Translations under genes and position numbers: made by a program
The notes under the pieces: model-generated
Databases searched by the model: none
The model's input: the letters and a program-made list of their open reading frames with translations, nothing else
Told to the model about the DNA's origin: nothing
In this document: positions 42,175 through 51,197 of the stretch, in pieces
Numbering within the stretch: the first letter of the stretch is position 1
Layout of the letters: each line of letters starts with the position of its first letter
Assembly (NCBI GenBank): GCA_037200885.1
Contig: JBBCIN010000001.1
Location: 2,356,001-2,420,000, forward strand
DNA length: 64,000 nt
Origin: PMG-095 sp037200885
GTDB lineage: Bacteria > Myxococcota_A > Polyangia > Polyangiales > Polyangiaceae
Reading direction: 5' to 3'

Positions 42175-44382
42175 TCAGGCGGCGTCTTTGCGCTCGAAGA
42201 AGCTGGGATCGCTTCGGAGGATGGCGCCGCGCACATCCAGTAAATCCGTGACTCGACCTTGAACGACAACCGAGCCCAGCAGGCCGACGCGCGTGGCATG
42301 ACTGCGCACGGTGACGGTCTCCTCGACGATGTCGAGGATCTGTTCGACGACGAAACCGATGCTCCGACCTTGCTCGGAATAGACGATCACGAGTAACGGA
42401 TCCGAGTTCTCGGCTCGAGACGCGCCCAGAATTTCCTGACTCAAGAAGACCAACGGCAGGATTTCACCGCGATACTGCACCACCTCTCGCCCCGCAGCTC
42501 GTTCCAGTCGCTCGGGGGCGATCTCTTCCAGCCGTGCCACCATCGACACGGGGATCGCCATTCGACTCGACGGGCCAACGCGGAATAGCAAAAGCGATTC
42601 TCGCGCGTCCTGTTCGGCCGCCTGCTTCTGAGCCTTGTCCGAAAGGGTATGCTCACGCGACGGTGACACCAGATTGGCCCGATGGGCGATGCCCAACACG
42701 TCCAGGATCAAGGCCACGCGCCCGTCACCCATGATCGTGGCCCCGGCGAACGCGCTCAATGCTTTGAGCTCCTTGCCCAGCGGTTTGACCACGATTTCCT
42801 CGGTGTCGTTGATTTGATCGACGACCAGTCCGAAGCGTCTGTCATCTGCTTGCAGCACGACGATGTTGCACACGTCCTGCTCGACGCCCCGACTGGAGAG
42901 TCGCAGTTCGGTGTTCAAATGCAGCAGTGGCAACAGGTTGCCGCGCAGACGATACAGCTTCGTTCCATACACGGTTTCGATACCGCGCTCTGCACCCTCC
43001 AGCCGCACCAGTTCGAGCAAATTCACCTGCGGAATCGCGAACCGCTCGCTACCACTGGTGATGATCAGGGCGGGAATGATGGCCAAGGTGAGCGGGATCT
43101 TAATCTTGAGTGTCGTTCCCTCGCCGAGCCGCGAGCTGATGTCGACCGTACCGCCGATTTTCTCGATGTTCGTCTTTACGACGTCCATGCCGACGCCACG
43201 GCCCGAGACGTTGGTGACCTTCTCGGCGGTCGAGAAGCCAGGTAAGAAAATCAGATGCGCAATCTCGCGCTCACTCATCTGCGCAGCACGCTCCGCCGTG
43301 ATCAAGCCACGCTCGACGGCACGCGCGCGGATCTTGTCGGCTGCCAAGCCGCCGCCATCGTCGGAAATCTCGATATTGACTTGACCGCCTTCATGGTAGG
43401 CGCGGAGCAGGATGCGTCCCACTGGCGGTTTGTCCGCAGCGCGACGTTTTTCGGCGGACTCGATGCCGTGATCGACCGCATTCCTCACGGCGTGGGTGAG
43501 CGGATCCTTGATGGCTTCGATGATCGAGCGGTCGAGTTCGGTCTCGGTGCCATCGAGTTCGAGCTCGACCTTTTTTCCGCAGACGTTGGCCAGGTCGCGC
43601 ACGATGCGCGGAAACCGATTCCAAACACTGCCGATGGGTTGCATTCGGGTTTTCATCACGCCCGCTTGCAACTCGGTAGTGAGCAAATTCAGCCGTTGCG
43701 AGGCTTTGACGAAACCCGCATCTTTCGCCAAAATGCCATATTGCAGGATCTGATTGCGGGCCAACACCAGTTCACCCACCAAGTTCATCACCCGGTCGAG
43801 GAGGGCAACATCGACGCGAATCGTCGAATCGGCGATGCTCGATGCGGCCTTTACATCGGTCTCAACCTGCTCGAGCGCCGTCGGCGGCGGTGCAACGATT
43901 CGGGCCGGCGGAGGCTCGGCCAGGTGAACGATTATCGGTTCCGAGTTCGGCAGCGCGCTCACTGCCCGAGGCAACCGCGGAAAGGCGCTGGCTGGGGTTC
44001 GGCCAATTCGCGAAAGGCCCTCGAGGATCGCCGCTAGGTCGTGGTCTCCCTCCGTTCCATTCTTTTCGAGCGAGGCAAGGATGGCGCGAACGCCATCGGC
44101 CATGGCCAACAGCGCGGAGGTGCTCTGGGCGTCGAGGACGAGCTCTCCGTCTCGAAAGCGACTCAATTGACTCTCGCCCAGATGTGTCAACGCCTCCAGC
44201 TTGGCGAGCGCCAAAAACCCGGCGTTCCCCTTGATGGTGTGCACACAGCGGAAGATTGCGCCCAAGCGTTCTTCATCACGCGGGTTTTGCTCGAGCGCCA
44301 CGAAATCGCGGTCGAGCTGGTTCAGGTTCTCTGAACTTTCCAACAGAAATTCCCGCATCAACTCGTCGTCGTCGAACGACAT
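42175..44382 (-). CDS. cheA: Chemotaxis histidine kinase CheA with two CheW-like domains (minus-strand set)
   Basis: The product has 735 residues. HPt domain with His48 in RCVHTIKGNAGFLA; no clear P2; a dimerisation helix pair around LLDRVMNLVGELVLARNQI; HATPase with HAVRNAVDHGIES, ISDDGGGLAADK and NVSGRGVGMDVVK; a CheW-like P5; and a second CheW-like domain at the C-terminus (RMAIPVSMVARLEEIAP to LGSVVVQGRVTDLLDVRG). The second domain is unusual for CheA and suggests a larger array contact or built-in coupling. It is the first gene of the minus-strand set, 169 bp from the divergent regulator gene. Confidence 0.94.
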   Translation of the reverse strand: MSFDDDELMREFLLESSENLNQLDRDFVALEQNPRDEERLGAIFRCVHTIKGNAGFLALAKLEALTHLGESQLSRFRDGELVLDAQSTSALLAMADGVRAILASLEKNGTEGDHDLAAILEGLSRIGRTPASAFPRLPRAVSALPNSEPIIVHLAEPPPARIVAPPPTALEQVETDVKAASSIADSTIRVDVALLDRVMNLVGELVLARNQILQYGILAKDAGFVKASQRLNLLTTELQAGVMKTRMQPIGSVWNRFPRIVRDLANVCGKKVELELDGTETELDRSIIEAIKDPLTHAVRNAVDHGIESAEKRRAADKPPVGRILLRAYHEGGQVNIEISDDGGGLAADKIRARAVERGLITAERAAQMSEREIAHLIFLPGFSTAEKVTNVSGRGVGMDVVKTNIEKIGGTVDISSRLGEGTTLKIKIPLTLAIIPALIITSGSERFAIPQVNLLELVRLEGAERGIETVYGTKLYRLRGNLLPLLHLNTELRLSSRGVEQDVCNIVVLQADDRRFGLVVDQINDTEEIVVKPLGKELKALSAFAGATIMGDGRVALILDVLGIAHRANLVSPSREHTLSDKAQKQAAEQDARESLLLFRVGPSSRMAIPVSMVARLEEIAPERLERAAGREVVQYRGEILPLVFLSQEILGASRAENSDPLLVIVYSEQGRSIGFVVEQILDIVEETVTVRSHATRVGLLGSVVVQGRVTDLLDVRGAILRSDPSFFERKDAA

Positions 44383-44551
44383 GGCTTCATTTCCCGGGCT
44401 AGGCGCATGTAACGCGCGGCTTTGCCGGCCCCGCGCCTCGCAAACGCGGCCCCGACCCCTGCTTCAACGACGCTCCGCCCAATCAATTAATCGGACCCAA
44501 ATAGGTTAGTCCAAATGGGGTTGTGGGCGCGAACTGATATACACTCCAGCA
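44383..44551. promoter_or_regulatory. Divergent control region between the two chemosensory sets
   Basis: 169 bp separate cheA (minus) from the response regulator gene (plus). The plus side is AT-rich: TTAATC, then a partial inverted repeat CCCAAATAGG-TTAG-TCCAAATGGG at about 44497-44520, and TATACA at 44538-44543. TATACA would be a -10 whose start site is only a few bases before the ATG at 44552, with no SD visible, so the regulator mRNA may be leaderless. The inverted repeat could be an operator. These are readings by eye. Confidence 0.35.
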
Positions 44552-45286
44552 ATGAGCTTCGAGCGCGGAAGGGTCTTGCTGGCGGACGACGAGCAGGCCA
44601 TGCGTGAATACCTGGGTCGGGCGCTACGCAAAGAGGGCTTTTTCGTGGAGGCCGCGAGCTGCGGGGCCGACGTAGCAATGCTATTTCGCAACACGCCGTT
44701 CGACGTCCTGCTCTCCGACATCAATATGCCCGGCAATACCCAGTTGGAATTGCTTTCGCTGATCCGGGACGAAGAAATCATATTGCCCGTCGTGCTGATG
44801 ACCGGTCAGCCCAGTTTCGACAGCGCCCTTGGAGCACTGCGACTTGGCGTCGTTGACTACATCATGAAGCCTCTAGACGTTGAAGCGTTGCTGTTGCTGC
44901 TCGATCAAGCAATCCGAAAGGGGCGCGCCCTTCGTGCGCTCGGCGATGCCAAGCAACGGTCCGCGGTGTTCACGGAGTCGGTCGCCGCGCTAGAGCTGGC
45001 GATAACGCTCTGCGCGCCCACGCGGTCTGCCGTCCGTGCGCCGACCGCCGAGGAAAAGCAGAGCAATCCGCTCATGTACCTGAGTGCGGACGAGCTTTCG
45101 CGGCTGTCGGAGCGCGAGCGCGACGTGACGCGCTTGCTCGCTCTGGGCACACCCGTCAGCGGTGTTGCCGCGGCTCTAAAGCTCTCGCCCAATACGGTGC
45201 GCAGTCACATCAAGAGCGTGTTCGTAAAGCTCCGCGTCCATTCTCAGATCGCACTGATGAGCAAGCTCGCGGGCCACGCTCAGTAA
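44552..45286 (+). CDS. NarL/FixJ-type response regulator
   Basis: The product has 244 residues. REC domain 1-120 with ADDEQAMREYLG, phosphoacceptor Asp56 in LLSDINMPG, Thr in VVLMTGQ and Lys in IMKP. After a linker, a LuxR-type HTH: LSERERDVTRLLALGTPVSGVAAALKLSPNTVRSHIKSVFVKL. It should be a DNA-binding output regulator. It stands between the two divergent chemosensory sets, which suggests control of one or both by a CheA or a hybrid kinase. No SD is visible. Confidence 0.93.
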   Translation: MSFERGRVLLADDEQAMREYLGRALRKEGFFVEAASCGADVAMLFRNTPFDVLLSDINMPGNTQLELLSLIRDEEIILPVVLMTGQPSFDSALGALRLGVVDYIMKPLDVEALLLLLDQAIRKGRALRALGDAKQRSAVFTESVAALELAITLCAPTRSAVRAPTAEEKQSNPLMYLSADELSRLSERERDVTRLLALGTPVSGVAAALKLSPNTVRSHIKSVFVKLRVHSQIALMSKLAGHAQ

Positions 45287-45468
45287 CTGCTCGGGTGTCG
45301 AAGCGATCGCCTCACCTGATTTGAGTAACCTTTGCAGATAGGCACTTTGCCAGTTGTTGGTTGCGAGCGGACTCATGCGCTCGGCACTTATCAAGCGTCG
45401 AGCAACGCCGTTTGCTGAGTCGAGCCGCTGCGAATACCCGACAATCGGGCTGCGCGGTCAGTCAAACG

Positions 45469-47628
45469 ATGAAGTCCAAGTCGAAGCCCAAGGCCCCAAG
45501 CGCACTCGAGCTCTTGGCGCAGGTCAGTCTCGATTGCGCACTGGGCGATTCGCGGAACCCCGATACCTTGCGCAAGGTTCGCGCGGGCCTGGAGCACCTC
45601 GTCGCTACGCTGGAAGGCAGCGCGCCGCACGACGCGGCGGTCTTGGCCCTCGAGGCAATCGACGAACTCGACTCCGCGCAGGAGTCATTGGGGTTTGCGC
45701 GACTCGGGGAACTGCTCGGTACTCTGCAGCACGATCTCGACAGAGCGTTTGCCGCAGGGACCTCAGCGGGCGCGTCCGCGCTGCCAGGAACCCTCGAACC
45801 AGCGGCGCAGCGCCCGGCGGGCCTCGCTTCCCAGGCCCCTGCAGATCCTGTGGCCGAACGCGACGCAGAGATGGTCGAGTTGTTCGCGGACTTCGCGGCG
45901 GAGAGCTTGGAAGGCCTGGACCGCGTCGATGCGATTCTACTTGCCGGCGAGCACTCTGCCCCGGACAGCGAACAGGTCAACGCCCTATTTCGGGTGTTCC
46001 ACACCATCAAAGGCGTTTCGGGCTTTTTGAACGTGTCCGAGGTCACGCGGCTCGCTCACGTCACCGAAGCGCTCCTAGATCAAGTCCGGCAAGGCACCCT
46101 AGAGCTCGCCGGTGACGCCCTCGACGCCGTGTTCGAATCGTGCACCGCCATGCGCGAAACGGTGGAGGCTCTGCGCTCGACGGTCGCCCAAGGGCTACCG
46201 GACTTCAGCAACCCGAAGTTGCCCAAACTGGTGAAGCGCATCGAGCGAGCCACGGATGCGCAGCCAGCCGAAGCCGTGAGAGAGACGCGAGTGGCGCCCT
46301 CGATCGTTGAAAGCGCGCCGCCGGACGAGACCGCGAGCGAGCCTGTCAGCGTTCGGTCCGGGGAGGTGGTCGGCGACGGCAAAGCAGCGCCTGTGGGCAA
46401 CGCGGGTCACGCTCCCGTTCGAGTTCGCGACACGGTGAAGGTCGATCTCGAGCGCATCGATAGCATCGTGGAGATGGTCGGCGAGCTGATCATCGTCGAA
46501 TCGATGGTGGTGAACTCGCCCGAGCTGACCTTTGCCTCGACCGCCAAGCTGCGCAACTACCTGAGCCAGATGACCAAAATCAGTCGCGACTTGCAAAACG
46601 CAACCATGCGCATGCGCATGGTTCCGGTCAGCGGCGTGTTCCGAAAAACTGCGCGGTTAGTGCGCGATCTTTCACGCAAAACCGGAAAACTCGTGCAATT
46701 GGTGCTGACCGGCGAGGCGACCGAGATGGACCGCAGCATGGTGGAGCGCATCGAGGATCCGCTCGTGCACATGATCCGCAATGCGATCGACCACGCCGTC
46801 GAGCCACCGGACGAGCGGGTTGCGCTCGGCAAGCCAGCCATGGCTACCCTGCAGCTCTCGGCGTCCCACGAGGGAGGCAGTGTCGCCATCGGCCTCAGTG
46901 ACGACGGTCGCGGGTTACCTCGCGAAGTCATCCTGAAGAAGGCGCGCGATCGCGGGCTGATTCCAGATTCAGGTGAAACACTCAGCGACCAAGAAGTGTT
47001 CGCGTTGATCTTCGTGCCCGGTTTTTCGACTGCCGCGACCGTTACGGAAATTTCTGGGCGCGGCGTCGGCATGGATGTCGTCAAGCGCAGCGTCGAAGAC
47101 ATGCGCGGGCGGGTGCTCGTCGATTCAGTCCGCGGACAGGGCACGAGCTTCAAGCTGATCCTGCCGCTGACATTGGCCATCATCGACGGCATGCTCGTCG
47201 CGTCTGGCGACGAGCGCTACATCATTCCCAGCCTGACCATCGTCGAGGCCCTGCAACCGACCGCAGAAATGGTGCACGAGGTCGGCGACGGCACCGAACT
47301 GATCCGCGTGCGCGGCGAGATCTTGCCGCTCTTGCGCCTGGGGGCATTGTTTTCTGTCCCCAAAACGCAGCATCCGGCGGAACTGATGCAGTGCGTGATT
47401 CTGGAGAGCGCTGGCCGAAAGCTGGGCCTCTTGGTCGACGATATCCTTACGCAACAACAGGTCGTGATCAAACCGCTGGGCGAAGGCCTGGGCACGCTCG
47501 AGCTGCTGGCGGGCGCAGCGATCATGCCGGATGGGCGCGTGGGACTAATTCTCAATGTCGATCGGCTCGGGGGCCTCTCTGGTCGTCGACGCCGGGCGAC
47601 CAATGACTCAGGTGAGGTAGCAGCGTGA
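45469..47628 (+). CDS. cheA: Chemotaxis histidine kinase CheA (plus-strand set)
   Basis: The product has 719 residues from the ATG at 45469 (frame open to 45361, no strong SD). An N-terminal helical region of ~95 residues (LELLAQVSLDCALGDSRNPD) precedes the phosphorylated HPt domain, His178 in RVFHTIKGVSGFLN; the region may be a degenerate HPt. Then dimerisation (RIDSIVEMVGELIIVESMVV), HATPase (MIRNAIDHAVEPP, LSDDGRGLPREV, EISGRGVGMDVVK) and a CheW-like domain to the end. It overlaps cheW by 4 bp. It is the head of the plus-strand set. Confidence 0.94.
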   Translation: MKSKSKPKAPSALELLAQVSLDCALGDSRNPDTLRKVRAGLEHLVATLEGSAPHDAAVLALEAIDELDSAQESLGFARLGELLGTLQHDLDRAFAAGTSAGASALPGTLEPAAQRPAGLASQAPADPVAERDAEMVELFADFAAESLEGLDRVDAILLAGEHSAPDSEQVNALFRVFHTIKGVSGFLNVSEVTRLAHVTEALLDQVRQGTLELAGDALDAVFESCTAMRETVEALRSTVAQGLPDFSNPKLPKLVKRIERATDAQPAEAVRETRVAPSIVESAPPDETASEPVSVRSGEVVGDGKAAPVGNAGHAPVRVRDTVKVDLERIDSIVEMVGELIIVESMVVNSPELTFASTAKLRNYLSQMTKISRDLQNATMRMRMVPVSGVFRKTARLVRDLSRKTGKLVQLVLTGEATEMDRSMVERIEDPLVHMIRNAIDHAVEPPDERVALGKPAMATLQLSASHEGGSVAIGLSDDGRGLPREVILKKARDRGLIPDSGETLSDQEVFALIFVPGFSTAATVTEISGRGVGMDVVKRSVEDMRGRVLVDSVRGQGTSFKLILPLTLAIIDGMLVASGDERYIIPSLTIVEALQPTAEMVHEVGDGTELIRVRGEILPLLRLGALFSVPKTQHPAELMQCVILESAGRKLGLLVDDILTQQQVVIKPLGEGLGTLELLAGAAIMPDGRVGLILNVDRLGGLSGRRRRATNDSGEVAA

Positions 47629-48134
47629 GCTCCGATCAAAACGTTTCGAAAACCGGCACGGCGCGCGGCACCACCGACAAGTACATGACCTTCAAGCTCG
47701 CGGCCGAGGAGTATGGGATCGAGATCCAGAAAGTGCGCGAGTTGATCGGCCTTCTGGAGATTACCCGAGTACCACGCGCGCCGGACTTCATCCGCGGCGT
47801 GATCAACTTGCGTGGCAAGGTGATTCCAGTCGTAGATCTGCGCGTCAAATTCGGCATGGCAACCGCCGCCGCCACCAGCCAGAGCGTGATCATCGTGGTG
47901 CAGATTGGCAACTCCGGCGCGGGCCTGACCATGGGCATTCTGGTCGACGAGGTGCTCGAGGTGCGAGCGATCGCCGGGGAGGACGTCGAACCACCCCCAA
48001 ACTTCCAGAGCCAGGCAGTCGCTGACTTCATTCTGGGAGTCGGGAAAGCGGAGAAACGCATCATCTTCCTGCTCGACATCGATCGCGTGTTGACGGCGCC
48101 CGAAGCGCTGCGCGTTGCCGACGCACTCGGTTGA
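47625..48134 (+). CDS. cheW: Chemotaxis coupling protein CheW (plus-strand set)
   Basis: The product has 169 residues from a GTG that overlaps the cheA stop (GTGA). CheW signatures: YMTFKLAAEEYGIEIQKVRELIGL, DFIRGVINLRGKVIPVVDLRVKFG, GILVDEVLEVRAI and FILGVGKAEKRIIFLLDIDRVL. The first ~20 residues are a polar extension. It couples CheA to the membrane receptor coded 102 bp downstream. Confidence 0.94.
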   Translation: MSSDQNVSKTGTARGTTDKYMTFKLAAEEYGIEIQKVRELIGLLEITRVPRAPDFIRGVINLRGKVIPVVDLRVKFGMATAAATSQSVIIVVQIGNSGAGLTMGILVDEVLEVRAIAGEDVEPPPNFQSQAVADFILGVGKAEKRIIFLLDIDRVLTAPEALRVADALG

Positions 48135-48153
48135 ACGCTCGTTTCCAAAGGCC

Positions 48154-48231
48154 ATGAATATGTTCGGTTCGCTCAAGTCCAAGTTGTTGTCCGCGTTTGC
48201 AATCGTGGCCTCCCCACTACTGACAGGTTGA
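48154..48231 (+). other. 25-residue mini-ORF copying the start of the receptor gene
   Basis: ATG at 48154 after AAAGG, stop TGA at 48231, 5 bases before the receptor ATG. From its third codon it encodes MFGSLKSKLLSAFAI, identical to the receptor's first 15 residues, then diverges (VASPLLTG). It may be a leftover of a duplication or a small leader ORF whose stop feeds translation of the receptor. Confidence 0.45.
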
Positions 48232-48280
48232 TAAAAATGTTCGGTTCGCTCAAGTCCAAGTTGTTGTCTGCGTTTGCTAT
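48160..48280 (+). repeat. Direct repeat pair, 44 bases, 77 bp apart
   Basis: 48160-48203 and 48237-48280 match at 42 of 44 positions (C/T at one site, A/T at another). The second copy is the start of the receptor gene. The offset of 77 is not a multiple of three. Confidence 0.9.
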
Positions 48281-50345
48281 TGCCGCACTGGCAACCGCCG
48301 TGGTCGGTTATTTCGGATTACGAGGGGTCCACGACGTGAACGAGTTGCTCGTTTCGGCCGCTGCCGATGCGGGCCCCTCACTCGACTACGTGCACAAAGT
48401 TCGGACGGGTCTCTTCAAACTTCTTTGGGCCACCGCCAAGGGAGTCATCGCCGAGACAACCAAGAGCAACGAAAAGCGTGTTGCAGCCAAGGCCTATCGC
48501 GCGACGGCACTCGCCGAGATTGAGCAAGGCGTCACCGCTTACACCGCGATCTTGGGACCGGAGGAGGCTGCGACTTGGCGTGAGACGACGGCGCGCTTGC
48601 GCGAATACCGCCTGCTCAACGACCAGATCTGGCAGACGTTCGACACCGGGGACATGAACCGGGCCCTGACTGAGTTGGACGCCAGCGGACCCGCACGCGA
48701 TGCCTTTCTCGATGCCGCCATGGCCTCGGTCGACCTCGAACGCTCGCGCCTCGCCAGAGATAAGGCGCAGGGGGAGCAAGCGGACCTTACGGCGAACAGG
48801 GTGGTCTGGACGGTCACGATCCTGGCGGTATTTGCCGCGCTAGGCCTGGGCATCACGCTCACGTTGGCGATCACGCGCCCGGTCGAACAATTGAAGAACG
48901 CAGCGTCGCGTATCGCGCTGGGCGACATCGATCAGAAGATCGAGCACAAGAGTGGCGACGAGCTTGGCGCGCTCGCCGATTCCTTCCGCGCGTTGGTCGA
49001 CTATATCTCGGGGGTGGCTCAGGCCGCTGCCGCACTCGGAACCGGCAACTTGACGGTCGAGGTTCGGCCCAAGTCGGATGCGGACCTTCTATCCAAGAAC
49101 ATGGCGCAGGCAACGAACGTGTTACGCGGCCTGCTCGACGAGGTCAAAGTCCTAATCAACGCCGCACAAATTGGCAATCTATCGCAACGCGCCGACGCTT
49201 CCAAGTATCGAGGGGGCTACGCCGAGCTTCTGGCCGGCATGAATACCGTGCTCGAAGCCGTGGCCGAACCGATGGAAGAAACCAACCGCGTCCTCGAGCA
49301 GCTCGCTGCCAGTGACTTGACGGCGCGTGGTCGAGAGGACTTCCAAGGCGAGTACCGCCGCATGACCGCCTCGCTCAACAAAGCCGCGGAGAACCTGCAA
49401 AACAGTCTGCTTCAAGTGGCCAGCACCTCCGATCAAGTCGCCACCGCGTCGTCCGAAATCGCGGCCAGCAGTCAATCGGTGGCGCAGGGGGCGTCCGAAC
49501 AGGCGAGTGCCTTGGAAGAAACGTCGAGCGCGCTGATCGAGATGTCGGCGGCCACCAAGCGCAACGCCGAGAGTGCCCTGCAAGCCAATGCCTTGGCCGA
49601 AGGCGCACGACAGGCGTCCACTAATGGCAGCGCAGCCATGCTGCAAATGACTGCGGCCATGACCAACATCCGCACCTCGACCGAGGGTACCGCAGCGATC
49701 ATCCGTGACATCAACGACATTGCCTTCCAAACCAACCTGCTGGCACTCAACGCTGCGGTCGAAGCGGCGCGTGCCGGCGAAGCGGGCCGAGGTTTCGCCG
49801 TCGTCGCCGAAGAAGTCAGAAACTTGGCCTTGCGCAGCAAAGAAGCGGCCAAGAAAACCGAGCAGCTGATCGGCGAGTCGATGTCCTTGACCAAGCAAGG
49901 CGAAGAGATCAGCGGCCGCGTCAACCTGACACTCAGCGAGATAGTCGGTTCCGTCGGCAAAGTCACCGAAATCGTCTCGCAAATCGCGCGCGCCAGCCAA
50001 GAGCAAGCCGAGGGCATCGAGCAGTCGCAACGCGCCATGACGCAAATGGACCAGGCCACGCAACAGGCCGCCGCAAACTCGGAGCAGACTTCGAGCGCGG
50101 CGGAAGAGCTCGCGGCTCAGGCCCAGCAGCTCACGGGGCTCGTGGGCGAGTTTCAACTCGGCTCGGGCGGGCGATCCGTACCAGTTCGCAAAGCCGCTCG
50201 CGTCATGCCGATTCGGCGCGCTGCACCGCCCGCTCTGCCCAAGTCGCATTCGCGGATGGCCAGCAGCCACCCACGCGCAATCGGCAGCGGAACCGCCAAA
50301 GCTCTGATCCCGATCGAGAACGATCCGGACTTCCGTGACTTCTGA
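48237..50345 (+). CDS. Transmembrane methyl-accepting chemotaxis protein
   Basis: The product has 702 residues. First membrane helix about 8-27; a four-helix-bundle type periplasmic domain to about 185 (VHDVNELLVSAAADAGPSLD); second helix VVWTVTILAVFAALGLGIT; HAMP-like segments from ITRPVEQLKNAASRIALGDI; further HAMP-like repeats (GTGNLTVEVRPKSD); and the signalling hairpin with NLLALNAAVEAARAGEAGRGFAVVA. A basic linker ends in DPDFRDF, a C-terminal acidic/aromatic tail that recalls CheR/CheB tether peptides. cheR follows with an 11-base overlap. It should form the sensor of the plus-strand set. Confidence 0.94.
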   Translation: MFGSLKSKLLSAFAIAALATAVVGYFGLRGVHDVNELLVSAAADAGPSLDYVHKVRTGLFKLLWATAKGVIAETTKSNEKRVAAKAYRATALAEIEQGVTAYTAILGPEEAATWRETTARLREYRLLNDQIWQTFDTGDMNRALTELDASGPARDAFLDAAMASVDLERSRLARDKAQGEQADLTANRVVWTVTILAVFAALGLGITLTLAITRPVEQLKNAASRIALGDIDQKIEHKSGDELGALADSFRALVDYISGVAQAAAALGTGNLTVEVRPKSDADLLSKNMAQATNVLRGLLDEVKVLINAAQIGNLSQRADASKYRGGYAELLAGMNTVLEAVAEPMEETNRVLEQLAASDLTARGREDFQGEYRRMTASLNKAAENLQNSLLQVASTSDQVATASSEIAASSQSVAQGASEQASALEETSSALIEMSAATKRNAESALQANALAEGARQASTNGSAAMLQMTAAMTNIRTSTEGTAAIIRDINDIAFQTNLLALNAAVEAARAGEAGRGFAVVAEEVRNLALRSKEAAKKTEQLIGESMSLTKQGEEISGRVNLTLSEIVGSVGKVTEIVSQIARASQEQAEGIEQSQRAMTQMDQATQQAAANSEQTSSAAEELAAQAQQLTGLVGEFQLGSGGRSVPVRKAARVMPIRRAAPPALPKSHSRMASSHPRAIGSGTAKALIPIENDPDFRDF

Positions 50346-51195
50346 GCAACCGCGAGCACACGCAACACCGAAACGTCAGACGATGGACCCCAAGGTATTT
50401 CTCGGCTTCCGCCAGCTCGCGTACAAGCACGCAGGCATTGCGCTCAGAGACAACAAGGAGGCGCTGGTGTCGGCGCGCATTGCCAAGCGCGTGCGCAGCC
50501 TCAACTTGAATTCCGAGCTCGCGTACCTCGAGTACTTGAAGAACGATAAAAGCGGGGAGGAGCTGATCAGCTTTTTGGACGTCATCTCCACGAATTTTAC
50601 AAGCTTTTACCGCGAGAATGATCACTTCGACCTACTCAGGGAAGAGCTCGCGACGCGCGTGAAGCAGGGCGCCAATCGCATTCGCATCTGGTGCGCGGCC
50701 GCGTCGACCGGTGAAGAACCCTACACCTTGGCCATGACGCTCGCCGAATCGCTCGAACACAAGGTCGACGACTGGCGGCTGCTGGCGACCGACATCTCGT
50801 TGCGTGTCCTAGAAGCTGCGTCAGAAGGTGCGTACGAGGCCGAGAAGCTGTCCGGAGTTCCGCGAAATCTACGCGACAAATACTTCCGCAAGGTGCCGGG
50901 AACCGCGGAAGAGCCGGACATGCTGCGTGTCATTCCGGCCTTGCGCGAGCGCATCGTGTTCAAGCGGCTCAATTTGTCGACGCTCCCGTTTCCGCTCGGA
51001 GGCGGGCTCGACGTGGTGTTTTGCCGCAACGTCATGATTTATTTCGACATGACGGTGCGGCAACCGCTGGTGAACGAAGTCGAACGGTTACTGCGGCCCG
51101 GAGGACTGCTGGTGATTGCTCACTCCGAAACGCTGAATGGCCTGCAAACCGGGATGACCATGGTCAAGCCCTCCGTGTATCGAAAGGCGAGCTGA
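50335..51195 (+). CDS. cheR: Chemotaxis methyltransferase CheR (plus-strand set)
   Basis: The product has 286 residues if started at the GTG at 50335, overlapping the receptor stop by 11 bases; an ATG at 50383 is the alternative and would fit the domain start (MDPKVFLGFRQLAYKHAGIAL). The SAM domain shows NFTSFYRENDHFDLL, IRIWCAAASTGEEPYTLAM and DVVFCRNVMIYFD, then LLVIAHSETL. It should methylate the neighbouring receptor. Confidence 0.94.
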   Translation: MTSEQPRAHATPKRQTMDPKVFLGFRQLAYKHAGIALRDNKEALVSARIAKRVRSLNLNSELAYLEYLKNDKSGEELISFLDVISTNFTSFYRENDHFDLLREELATRVKQGANRIRIWCAAASTGEEPYTLAMTLAESLEHKVDDWRLLATDISLRVLEAASEGAYEAEKLSGVPRNLRDKYFRKVPGTAEEPDMLRVIPALRERIVFKRLNLSTLPFPLGGGLDVVFCRNVMIYFDMTVRQPLVNEVERLLRPGGLLVIAHSETLNGLQTGMTMVKPSVYRKAS

Positions 51196-51197
51196 AA

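Noticed and set aside
45176..45394. A 72-codon minus-strand frame at the end of the NarL-type regulator gene
   Set aside because: It overlaps the HTH coding part; no SD and no family features.
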